64,000 bases of DNA from Bimastos eiseni (lineage: Eukaryota; Annelida; Clitellata; Crassiclitellata; Lumbricidae), in assembly GCA_959347315.1 (NCBI GenBank), contig OY365822.1, positions 10,578,530 to 10,642,529 on the forward strand, written 5' to 3'. The first letter of the stretch is position 1, and every line of letters starts with the position of its first letter. Shown here in pieces: positions 47,001-59,600 of the stretch. The position numbers were made by a program, and so were the translations under genes. Below the pieces are notes generated by a model. It was not told where the DNA came from, did not search any database, and saw nothing but the letters and a program-made list of their open reading frames with translations.

Positions 47001-50000
47001 TTCAATTGTCTTCTGAGGACATTCAACCACAGCTTCCATACATCTCTGGTGATGCTCAATCATTGGTTCAGTTGTCTTCTGAGAATCGCTGGTTAAAACT
47101 TCCATGATCTCGTGGTGATGCTCAATCACAGATTCCTTTATCGTCAGAGAATCTTCAGTTACAACTTCCATCATGGTCTTCTGGTGATGTTCAATCACAG
47201 GTTCCTTAGTCTTATGAGAATCCTCAACTGCAACTTCCATAGGCTTCTGATGATGCACAATCAGAGATTCCTTTGTCTTTACAGAATCCTCAGCCTCAAC
47301 TTCTATAGTGTTCTGGTGATGTTCAATCACAGGTTCCTTTGTTTTCAGCGATTCCTCTGCTACAACTTCCTCAGACTTATGGTAATGTTCCATCACAGAT
47401 TCCTTTGTCTTGAAAGATTCCTCTGCTACAACTTCCTCAGACTTATGGTAATATTCCATCACAGGTTCCTTTGTCTTCAGAGATTCTTCTGCCACAACTT
47501 CCTCAGACCTATGGTAATGTTCCATCACAGGTTCCTTTGTCTTCTGAGATTCCTCTGCTACAGCTTCCTTAGACTTATGGTAATCTTCAATCACAGGTTC
47601 CTTCACGTCCTTGACATACTCAGCTACAAATCTATCTTTCATCGTCTGGAAACCTTCAGTAACTTCTTCTTCCATCTGTAAATCTTTAATTACAGTTTCA
47701 TCGTTAATCTCACTGGAATCTTCAGTAATACCTTCCTCCATTATCTCAAAATCGTCAGGTTTAGCTTCATCCCTTTTCTGGGAATCGCCAGCTACAAATA
47801 ACTTTGACAAAGTTTTGGTATCATCAGTAGTGACCAAGCCTTTGTTCTGGACATCTACTGCCATACCCCCTACCATTCTAAAATCCTCTATCATAATACA
47901 CATTTTTGAATCATCGCCTAAACTCTTCGAACTTTGTTCAGTATTATACTCAGACTGCTTATCATCACATGGTAGATCATCGCTCGACCTCCTGCCTTCT
48001 CCTCTGATAAAATCTGCCTTTTGTGCACCAGCTCTTCTGCTGTGCCTTGCCATAATGTCCTCCAATTTTTGAACATATGATTTCTGAGCCTCGTCTGAAA
48101 TGGATTCGCATGTTCCCGAACTTGAGGCACCTTCCATCACATCAGCGTCAACTGCAGGCTTTGTGAACACTTCCCCTCCTTCTGAGTTTTGCATGTCATT
48201 GACAGACAACTCATCAATGGCTAATTTTTCCTCTTCCGAATCAGAGACATGTCCAGTGTCTTTAGAATCTCTGGCATCAAGCATGGTGATATCATCTTTA
48301 GGCAGTGACTCCACCTCACCACATCTACCATCTGCATCACTCTTAACTTCAATTTCATGTTGTTCAGTGCCAACTTTGCTTACGAGGTTCATAGAATATT
48401 TCTCATTCGATTCCTCATTATGTTTATTTCTAGATTCAGATTTCACTATTAACATGACGTCATAATCTTCATTCAATTGTGGATAAGTACTCGTCTGTAG
48501 TTCTTCATTATCAGATTTCTCCATCGATTGTCGATCATGGCACTGTTTTAATTTATCTCTAGATACCTTGGTTGATGAATCCTGACCAGATTTCTCTGTT
48601 GATTCCTTGTGGTAACTCACCACGGATCCCTTATAATTGCTCTCTCTTGTCATTGTTCTGTCATATTTCTCCGTTGATTCATGATCATACTTCTCTGCTG
48701 AGTCCTGGTCATCCTTCTCTGCCAAGTCTTCACCGTACTTCTCTGATGATTCTACGTAACACAAATTGCTGGACTTTGCACTGAGTGTATCATATACCAA
48801 TCTTGCATTGGCATTGGTTCCTTCTTGCACACTGAATTTCTCCTTGGATTCCGAGTCATATTTCTCCTGCAGTTCAGTGTCATATTTCTCACTCGATTCC
48901 GGAATGTATCTCTCTGTCAGCTCAGTGTTATCTTCTTTGTCCTTTGTGGACATCTGCACCTCTTCATAAAGTATTCCACATTTTGAGTTTTTAGCACCTG
49001 GATCTAACAGAACATCTTCAACAGACTTCTCACCTTTGGCATTTTTATCGCACTTCTCCACCCCTATTTCAAGATTTTTCTCCAATTTAGCACACAACTT
49101 TTCTTTAAGACTCTCCTCACATTTGTCTCCTTTAACACCTCCATTGAGATTTCCTTGCACATGATACTGTTCATCATAATTTTTAACATATTTCTCTGCC
49201 TTTACAGGATCAGCAAAATTATTTCCCTCAACGTCATCAGCGTGGTTAAAAGATTTACTCTCAATGTCGAATTTATTGTCTTCCACAACTTTCTGATCAT
49301 TGCCATATTCCTTTCTGACATTTTTTAGGTTACTTTTTCTGCTATCCTTTGCAGATTCAACATCTTTATCACTCTTTTCTTCTTCAAGATCTTTGGCATA
49401 TTGCTCTTCTTTAAGATCTTTGGTGTATTTTTCTCCATGCATGGAATATTTTTCTCCTTCAGTTCTCTTAACAGCTTTCTCCTCACTGACATCCTTGAAC
49501 TCTTTGATATCTTCTTTATATTTTTCCTCTGTATCTTGGTCACATTTCTCTTCTTTTAGGTACAATCCATATTTCTGTTTGTCTCTCTCATCGGAAGATT
49601 TATCTGCTTCCGCAACTGTGTCAACTTTATTTTCTTGGGTATCTGTTTTATACTTCTGCTGTTTTTCTTTTTCATGCTTCTTCTCTTTTGTGTCATTCAC
49701 AGACATCCCCTCTTCAACAACCTTGAAGATTTTCACCTCCTTCTCAGCCTTGGAGTTCTTTGCATCTTCAACACTAGCAGAGTGTTCCACACTTGTCAAA
49801 TGCTCCATCAATGTCTTTTCTTGCTTCACAAGTGTCTCCTCTTTCTCTGAATCAAGGTGCTTGTCATTGGATAGACCTTGGGAAGATTTCGTTGCTGCCT
49901 TGTCGGGAAATGTTTCTTCTCCAGTATGTTCGACATCTTCAATAGTCTCATCTTCCACCGTCTCCTCTACTGGACTTTTCTCAACTTTGACGTCTTTTAG

Positions 50001-53000
50001 AAATTGCTGCTGATCAACTACTTCAGCACATGTTAAATGTTCAGTGTTTCTGATAGACGTAACATAATCTGCATTTGTAAAATAATTCTCTCTACTGGCA
50101 TCTTCGTCCAGCTTAACCTCCTTTGTGGACTTCACAACAATGTCCTGTGGCTTCATATCATGCCGATATATTTCGTCTTGAGTTTCCTCATCAAATACTC
50201 TGTACTGAGCCATTCCATGCATTTCCTCTTGTGCCGCATTGACATCAAATTTCTCCTGATAAAAATCTTTATCCTCTTTGAGATCTTTGACGGCTTTATC
50301 CTGTTTGTCAGCATCACCTGATTCATTATCTTTAACTTCCTTGATCTGTCCAAAATCTTCAGTAGAGGTTGTCCAGTTGATAGGCTTAAAATCATTCCCA
50401 TATTCCTTCTGTTCAAACTCACTTGCCTCTTTAATATGCCTCTCAGCGTATTGCTGCTGGGCAATGTCCATCAAGCATTCAACAGATTTGATCAGCCTAC
50501 TTCCTTCGAATTTCTCTACTTCGCATTCATCGTCCTGTTTCTTCTGTCGACATTCTTGATCACATTTCTTCAGTTCCCCATGCTCTTCTAGTTTCACTTT
50601 GTCATCCTGCTTCTCCTGTTGATCCATATGATCCAATCTATCATCTTGTACCACTGGCTCATTGTTCATAAATTCAGCAAGACCATCGAGGTTTTCTGGT
50701 TGCAATTCCGGGTCTTTTTTCTTTTGCTCATGTTCCTCCTGTCCAGCTAATTGGTCATGTTTTTCTTCTTCAGATTTGTGATCATCTTTTTCAATGAGTT
50801 GGAGTTGTTTCTGCTGTTTAACTTCTGTGTCATATTTCTGCTGCTGAACCTCTTGCTTCTGCTTACCTTGCTGAACTTCATTATCATAGTTCTCCTGCTG
50901 AAGCCATTCATCATGATTGTCCAGTTGAATCTCTTGTATGTGTTTCTCAAGTCGACAGTGTTTCTCTGACAGCACCTCGTGGGCATGTTTCTCCTGTTTG
51001 ACTTCCTGTTGAACCATTCGGTAACCTTTCCCTTGTTGAAACATTTGGTCATCTTTCTCCTGCTGAACCATTTGGTCATTTTTTTCCTGCTGAACCGTTT
51101 GGTCAACTTTCTCCTGCTGAATCATTTGGTCATCTTTCCACTGGTGAAGCATTTGGTCATCTTTCTCCTGGTGAACCATTTGGTCATCTTTCCCCTTGTG
51201 AACCATTTGGTCTTCTTTCTCCTGGTGAACCATTTGGTCATCTTTCTCCTGGTGAACCATTTGGTCATCTTTCTCCTGCTGAACCATATGGTCATCTTTC
51301 CCCTGGTGAAGTATTTGTTCAGCTCTCCCTTGGTGAACCATTTGGTCATCTTTCTCCTGGTGAAGCATCTGTTCATCTTTCTTCTGCTGAACCATTTGGT
51401 CATCCTTCCTCTGGCAAAGTATTTGTTCATCTTTCTCCTGGTGAACTATTTGGTCATAATTCTCCTGCTGACCTTGTTGAACATGCTCTTCCTGTTGAGC
51501 ATGTTGGTCGCATTTCTCTTGTCGATCTACATGTTTCTCCTCATCCCGTACAAATTTATCGTCACCTTTTATCTGCTGGAATACGTGATCATGTCTCTCC
51601 TGTTGAACGACTTGGTCATGTTTCTCTTCCTGGAATTCATGAACAAGCGTTCCATGCTGAACAGCATGCTTGTTTTTCTCCAGTTGGTCGTGTCTCTCCT
51701 CAGAGACATCTTGGCCATGTTTCTCCCGTCGGGACTGTTGATCATGTTTCTCCTCCTGAACTTCATAATCATGGTTTTCTTGTTGAACAACTTGGGTGTG
51801 CTCATCTTGTTGAACCAACTGGTCATGTGTTTGTTGCTGAACAACTTGGTTATGCTTTCCTTGTTGAACCCCTTGGTCATGTTTTCCTTGTTGAACTAAC
51901 TGGTCATATTCAGACTGTTGAACCAACTGGTCATGTTCAAACTGCTGAACCAACTGGTCAGGTTCCTCCTCTTGGTCATGTTGAATAGCCTGCTTGTTCA
52001 TCTCTAGCTGAACAATTTTGTAACCTGTCTCTTTTGGGACATCATGGTCAAATTGACTATGTTGAACCAGTTGACCCTGTTTCTCCTCTTGGAATTCAGA
52101 TTTTTCTTTATCAACTGTGATCTCATGCATTTGTTTTTGTTTCAATAGATCATATTTCTCCACCTGAACTTCATGGTCATGCACTTCTTTTTGAACTTCT
52201 TGTTCCTGTTTCTCTTGTTGAACCAATTGATCATACTTCTCCTCCTCCTGTACTTTAACATGTTGAACCTCATGCTTGTGCTTCTCCAGCTGAACCAATT
52301 GGTCAAATTTTGCCGCCAGAGTCTCATGATCATGTATTTCTTTTTGAAGCTCATGTTTCTTTTCTACAACCAATTGGTCATATCGTTCCTTCTGGCCTTC
52401 AGAGTCATGCTTTCCTTGTTGAACCTCTTGCTCGCATTTGTCCAACTGAACCAGTTGGTCAAACCTTTCCTCCAGAGCTTCATGATCATGTTTTACTTTC
52501 TGTTTTTGCTGTTTTTCTTCTTGGATCAGTTGGTCATATCTTTCCTCCAGAGCTTCATTATCATGTTTTTCTTTCTGTTTTTGCTGTTTTTCTTCTTGGA
52601 TCAGTTGGTCATATCTCTCCTCCAGAGCCTCATGATCATGTTTTTCTTTCTGTTGCCCCTGTATTTCTTCTTGAACTAGTTGGCTAAATTTCTCCTCCAG
52701 AGCTTCATGATCATGTCTTTCTTTCTGTTTTTGCTGTTTTTCTCCTTGGATCATTTGGTCACATCTGTCCTCCAGAGCTTCATGATCATGTGTTTCTTTC
52801 TGTGGGCCCTGTGTTTCTTCTTGAACTATTTTGTGAAATTTCTCCTCTAGAGCTTCATGATCATGTGTTTCATTCTTTGACTTCTGTGTTTCTTCTTGGA
52901 TCAATTGGTCATATCTCTCCTCCAGAGCTTCATGATCATGTTTTTCTTTCTGTTTTTGCTGTTTTTCTTCTTCGATCAGTTGGTCATATCTTTCCTCTAG

Positions 53001-53644
53001 AGCTTCATGATCATGTTTTTCTTTCTGTTTTTGCTGATTTTCTTCTTGGATCAGTTGGTCAAATCTCTCCTCCAGAACTTCGTGATCATGTTTTTCTTTC
53101 TGTTTCCCCAGTGTTTCTTCTTGAACTAATTGGAGAAATTTCTCCTCCAGAGCTTCACGATCATGTTTTTCTTTCTGTTTTTGCTGTTTTTGTTCTTGGA
53201 TCAGTTGGTCATATCTTTCCTCCATAGCTTCATGAGCATGTGCTTCCTTTTGTGACTCCTGTGTTTCTTCTTGAACTAATTGGAGAAATTTCTGCTCCTG
53301 AGCTTGATGATCATGTTTTTCTTTCTGTTGTTGCTGTTTTTCTTCTTGGATCAGTTGGTCATATCTCTCCTCCTGAAGTTGACAGTCATGTTTCCCTTCT
53401 TGAAACTCCTGTTCATCCTTAGTCGGTCGAGTCAGTTGGTCATGTTTCTCATCAGCTATGTTTTTGTAGTAACACTTCTCTTTATCAGCATTACTTCTAT
53501 TAGTCTTTAAATTTTTCTTTGGTTGTAGTACTTCAGAACATTCCTCTATCTGAGTCTTTGATGACTCAGTCACGTCTTTCTTGTTTGCATCATCTCCTAT
53601 GCCTGTTGGTGTTTCTTTTCTGGAGTTGCTGGAATCTGAAAGTT
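44091..53644 (-). CDS. MAP7-like exon F: giant 9.6-kb terminal coding exon
   Basis: Acceptor CGTTTTTCAG. AA completes the phase-1 codon of exon E (G|AA, Glu), followed by LSDSSNSRKETPTGIGDD and an open frame to TAG at 44091, 3,183 codons in one exon. Order from the N-terminal side: 25-residue repeats (EALEERYDQLIQEEKQQKQK), 8-10-residue KHDQLVQQ repeats, 9-residue EKDDQMVHQ repeats, a long E/K/D-rich segment with EKYDxE motifs, 22-residue KTKEPVIEHHQK repeats, then a less repetitive C-terminal 900 residues with IVxxEE/SSDxD-like acidic serine patches. The composition predicts coiled-coil and disordered structure. Many antisense ORFs here are shadows. Confidence 0.75.
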
Positions 53645-56600
53645 CTGAAAAACGGAATTAAGTTTTCTATTCTGAAGATTTAGAACACTCACAGCATCAT
53701 GACCAAAAAACATCATCAAACAGCACAGTGCAGATCCATTACCTTCAAACTGTTTATGCAATGATTCAGGACATACATGTACTATGTCCTGAATCATTAC
53801 ATCAACAGTTTCAATGGAAGTGGAAAGAAATATTGTACGATTACTTTATTAAACCGTACGAACATTAGAAACTCATATTTTATGGACATTGAGTGGAACT
53901 TCATCTGTAGTTACAGCTTAGTTTGGAAATTCACAGATAGTATTTCATTCCATCACAGAGACCATAAACTCAATAAAATACACATGGTTGGGTGTACACT
54001 GCTTATGTTTAGACATTGCAAGCCCTTAGCCTAAACATTCCACATCAAAGGTGTCAAATCTTTATTAATGGCAGGTCAGTTGCAAATTTTCAAGCAATTG
54101 GCATGGCAAAAAAGCTTAAGCAAAATTGGGGTAGGGATCTGGGATAATGTTTGAGAAACTAAATCTGAAATGGTGCATTTTTAGCATACAAACAGTCAAA
54201 TTAGGTTTACAAATCTTAATTCTAATGTTCATTATCAGTCACGAACATCACATAAAACTCATTATTCCTTCAAAATGACAAATTATAACTATTTTCTCAA
54301 ATCGAGTAGTCTTTAGGCAAGGCGCTGTAGGTCAGAAAAACATTCCACATCAGAGGTGTCAAATATTTTTTAATGGCTGGCCAGTTGCATATTTCTCCAA
54401 TGTAGCAGAATTGGTACCAACTGTGGGCCAACTCTTTGACACTTCTGTTCCACATCATCAAAACATATAATTAAGAACTACAAGCCTAGTTTGCAGATGT
54501 TCACACTGAAGGAGTCTGCAAATATGACGATAAAAGAAATAAAATTAACACCTTCCCATGTTATAAAAACTGGTGATGCAGAAGTGAAAAGATTGGCTAA
54601 TATCAGTCTATGACACTAACCGGAAAAGAATTCCTTTGAGATGTTTTGCAAGCCACGAGTCTCCAAACCACCCTGAGACGCAGCAGAAGTCATGGAAGTT
54701 AGCCGCCGTCCTTCATGGATGTCAGATGCAGTTGTGATAACACCTTCTGCATCACCGTGCTCTCGCTCATTGTGGTTCGCAAGGTCATAGAGTAGTTCTG
54801 AGTTCCTCGTCGGCAAAACTGACTCGAAACTTGCCTCGTGAGGAACTTCGACAGAAGAGCCACTAGACAATGAGCAAAATAACAGATTTCACAGAGGAGT
54901 TACCCAAATTTCATGTAACTAGAGTAAACTATATTAAGTAAATCAAAATTCTGGTGCTGACTTTTTAGCTGAGAGCATTTAACTTTCGCATACAGTGTCC
55001 GAGTAGACATATTCAATATTGAAAATATTTAAGCAGGCTACTTCGATTGCTGCACACTGTCATGCTCACCTTTCAGCATAGATATCTGTCCCAGGACTGC
55101 TGCATACACTAGAACATTCATTCATTTTGATAATTTATATAGCGCCTCTTCAAGGGAAACAACTCAGAGGTGCTCCCAGCCCAGCCACGGCCAAAAAGAA
55201 ATGACTTTAGCAGCTTACAAAAGGTACGCAGGTCATTGTAAGGGAGAAGACAGAGGGCAACCGGGAGCCCATTGCAGGTGGATGGACCAACCACTGAGAC
55301 AGCTCAACGCAGCATAGCGACGAGTGGGCTCTGGACACCAGAAACTTGCTTTTAGCAGAAGAGTACAGAGCTCTACGTGAAATGAGAGTTCAGACAAATA
55401 GAGTAAGTAAAATTCCTATAGCCCAGGAGGAATGACAGCAGAGGTGCTCATTCCCTTCACCTGGCCATTGAGCCGACAATGGAGGAATCACAAAGCCCAT
55501 TGCAGCACAGGACTAGCCTAGTGTCCTATCTACGTTTACTACCCAATGCCTGTTCAAATGTTTCAATGAAGAAATTGAGAGTGTTGATGGCCCCCAATGC
55601 AGTCTAATGTTGCTCATTATAGTGGGCTACACAGTGCAGGTGTACCAGAAATCTGGGGGGAAAAAACTGATGCTCTGGTGAGGATTTGAACCTCTGACCT
55701 CTCGATTGACAGTTTAGCATGATAACAACCACTCTATGTATTCAAAGGCATATATAAATTTTGGCATAAATTTACCTCATCTTAAAATACATTGCTACAA
55801 AACAATGACTCACTTAAAGGCTGATGTTGCTGGCCGTTCTGCCATGTCATCCCATCTGTGCAGGAGCTCTCCAGCGCTCAACAACACCTCCTTATCGCTG
55901 CTACTGTGAGCAGCATCATGCAGTGTCTTAGTAGAATGTAGTTCAACATCTGAAACTGGAGAGCTGAAAGTGGAGAAAACAGAGGGAATGCCTTCTTGAT
56001 ATAGAGCCACATCTGACTGCATTGCTTCATCAACACTCTCAATTTCATCATGATTTTCATCAGTGCCTCTAACTGTTTCCTCATCGTTCCAGGAAATTTC
56101 TACATGTCTAATAGTGGTGGCTCTTGTTGCATCTTCATGTCCAAATGTTTCCTCTTGCTTTGCTCCAGAGACTGCTACTTTGCCTTCATCATGCTTTGGA
56201 ATATCTTCATGCTTTGCATCAGTGTCTCTAATTTTGTCTTCATTTTGTCCAAGAATTTCGTCATGTTCTTCATCAGTGTTTCTTACTTTTTCTTCATCTT
56301 GCCAGGAAATTTCTACATGTCTAACGGTCATATCTTCATGCTGAAATACCTCCTCTTGTTTTGCACCAGAGACTGTTACTTTGCCTTTATCTTGCTTCAG
56401 AATTTCTTCATGTTTCGCATCAGTGACTCTAACCTTATCTTCATTCTGTCCATGAATTTCTTCATCTTCTACATTATCACTTCTCACTTTCTCTTCATGC
56501 ATTGTATCAGCCACTCTCACCTCATCCTCCTGAGGAATTTCTTCATGTATTGCATAAGTGTTCTTTACTTTTACTTCACTTTGCTTTTGAATTTCTTCAT

Positions 56601-59600
56601 ACTTTGAATGAGTGACTGTGATTACGTCTTCATCATGTCTAAGCATTTCTTCATGTTTTGCAACATTGCTCCTTACTTTATCTTCATGTCTTGTATCAGT
56701 GACTATTTCTTCAGCTTCATCCTGTAGAGGTATTTCTCCATGTCTCATGTCGGCAACTCTTACATCATCTTCGACTTGCCCTAAACTTTCTTTGACTTTT
56801 GTTTCAGGCAGTTCAAGTTCACGGTAGAATGCAGAGCTGAGACTGCCTTGTTCTTCATATCCTTCAAGGCCACTGTAACCAGATGGTTCGGCTGGCTGTA
56901 AGTCACCAAAATCAGTTTCCTCTGTGAAGCTATCCCCAGTAGGTTCCAATTCTTCAACGACTGTTGCATGCCTCTTTTGCACTTGCCCACAGGGATCCTT
57001 TGACTCCCAATAGACAGCCGGCTGCGTCTTTCGCCTTGCCATATCACAACCCGTCAATTGCTTAACAGGAAAGTCGATGTCATCAAGTGAGTAGACTTTC
57101 CTTTCCTCCCTCAGCGTCTCCTCCTCGTCCACCTCTGTCGGTCGCCCACTCGATTCCATCTCCTTGACCCACGCCTGGTCCGCCTCATCCTCCAGCCGAG
57201 CGAACTGTTCGTCTCTCTTACGAGCTTCGTTTTCATCCTCCTCCTTCTCCTCGTCATCATCCCCCGAAGGGCCCTCTTCCTCTCCCCATCCAGGCTCCTC
57301 GCTCCTCGTGGCATCGGCCGTCGACGACTCCTCGCTTCGAACGCTGTCGGTGATAGAAGAATCTGCGCTCCTCGTGATGTCAACAGATGATGTCTCGCTT
57401 CTTGTGTGGCCAGGCGAGCCGGGCTCCTCTGTCTTCAGTCTCTGGGTCAAATCTTCAGCTAGATTGAACTTCTCATTAACAGAGAATGGCATTGTCTCAG
57501 TGGAAGAGGAGAGGCCAGGAGACGATGCCAAAACAATGCCCTGGTCTCGACCACATCGGAGAGTAGATGGAGTTGTTTCCAAAGCAGCACGTTGTTCCAT
57601 CTGACTAGGTTCTTGGCTTAGCGTCTGAATTCTTGAAGAAGACATTGAAGTCAGTTGTTCTTTCACCCAACTAAGTTGTGGACTAATTGATGAGGCCTCA
57701 GACGTGGATTTCAACATGACACCCTGTTCTGCTAGAGTGGGCTGTAGGCTCAACATCAAAGCATTGGAAACCAGTTCTGAAGCTACTCTCAGTTCCTCTT
57801 CGTTTGGCTCTCGACTCAATGCCAGAAGAGTCGATCCTGAGGTCATTGGCTGCTCTCTTTGACTGGACTCCTCCTTGAAAAGCAAATTACTTGCTGTTGA
57901 TTCTAATGCCATAGGCTGCTCCATGCTACTGGACTGCTTACTTGAGGAACTCTGAAGTACCTCTAACCCCTCACGTTCTTTCTCTCTATGTGATTTATCG
58001 CTCAACGTCAAGTCGTGTGACAATGATCCCTTAGTTGAAAAGTGTTCAGCATGGTAATCTTCATGGCTCAACAGTGAAAGATCAGTTGATTCTGAAGTCA
58101 AGCATTCTTTAACCTGACTGGGTTCCTGTTTAAACAGCAGAGCAGTTTCTGCCAATTCTATAGCCACAGGTTCTCCCACACGACCAGACTTCTCATCGAT
58201 CAAACTACCTACAGTTGAATCCAAAATCACGACTTGTTCAGTCTGATCAAGTTCTGAACTTATCTGCAACAGAGCAGAAGTTGATTCTAGATTCATAGTT
58301 CGCTGATTCACTCGTTCATGGTCACGCAGAAGACTTTGCGTTGAGTCCACAGCAACAGCCCTCTCTACATGAAGACCTGGTTCCCCTTGCAACGTCTTCA
58401 CAGACACTGATTTCAACATCACCTCTCCTACCCCACTAACGAGTTCACTGTTCAAAGAACCGGTCATCGAGGTCACAGCCTGTCCTGTTTGGCTCATAAG
58501 TATAGAAGTAGACAGTGATTCAAGAGTCTCAGGCTGTTCAACTTGACCAGATTTTGAGTCTAACTGCATCACAGCTGTAGGCGAATCCAAAGTCAGTCTC
58601 TGTTCGTCTGAACTAGGTACCTGCTGCAACAGAGAATGGACAGCTGGCTCTGACACCAAAGACTGTTCTGCAAGATTAGTTGGTTCTATGGTGGGAAGCA
58701 GTGGAGTTGAATCTCCTGTAACAAGTTCTGCTTCAACAAGCTTCAGGCCCATTTGCAAAGCAGCTGAAGCCAACTGAGAAGCTAGGGGCTGCTCTGGAGT
58801 TGATGCAACAGTAACAGGATGTTCTGCTTGACTAGGTTCATGGCCAAAAATTGAATGCCTTGCAGAGGATTCCACAATAGCAGATTGTCCTGCTTGACTA
58901 GGTTCCTGGCCCATTTTTGAAGGTTTATGGGACGATTCCTCAACAACAGATTGTTCTGCCTGTCCAAAACAATGTGCAGTGGAAGTCAATTCTAAACCAG
59001 CAGACTCTTTCACCTGAATTTGGTCTTCGCTTAACACCAAAGAAGAAGACTCCTCCGATGCCTCAGTGCCTCTCCCTAAGCTAACTATTCCCCGAGTCAC
59101 TTCCTCCGGGCTTCTCTCAACCTCTTCTACTGATTCAGTGTCCTTTCCTAAGACAAAGACCTCTTCTGTTACCACTTCATCATTTTCTCTCAGAGAACTC
59201 TCAACCAGCTTAGCATCTTTTTCAAATCCTTTTATTACCTGTTCAACTGGTTCCATGACTTCTTCCTTTTCCTGAATGGCCTCAAATGCTTCAGAGTCTA
59301 TTGGAAATGTAGTAATTTCTGGAGTTTCATCTTTTTTCCTGTTTCCTGCACCTATCAACTCAACCTCCACTGGCTGCCTGCTAGTAGATTCGCTTCTGGG
59401 CAGCTGAGAAATGCTGGGTAAGGTTAGGATTTCTTCTTTACTTGCACAAGTAGCGCCGGAAATGATGACTTGTTCCACTACTGCCACTGTTGGAAGTGCC
59501 TCAGGCACTGCGTTGATATCGGAAAGGTCAACGCTTTCCAGGCGTTCCTCGGTCTCCGACATCGACTGAAGAGCCAGAGATGAAACTGGAGATGTTAGGT

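Larger units (their letters stand above)
54863..55813 (-). other. Intron between exons D and E
   Basis: Donor GTGAGT, acceptor TTGTCTAG. Filled largely by the repeats at 55126-55330 and 55662-55740. No additional exon recognised. Confidence 0.75.

Noticed and set aside
46575..47681. Plus-strand ORFs over exons D and F (for example 46575-47096, 47112-47681, 49300-50013, 50979-51899, 52173-52679) as separate genes
   Set aside because: They are antisense shadows of low-complexity E/K/Q-rich coding sequence on the minus strand, giving L/F/S-rich translations with no features.
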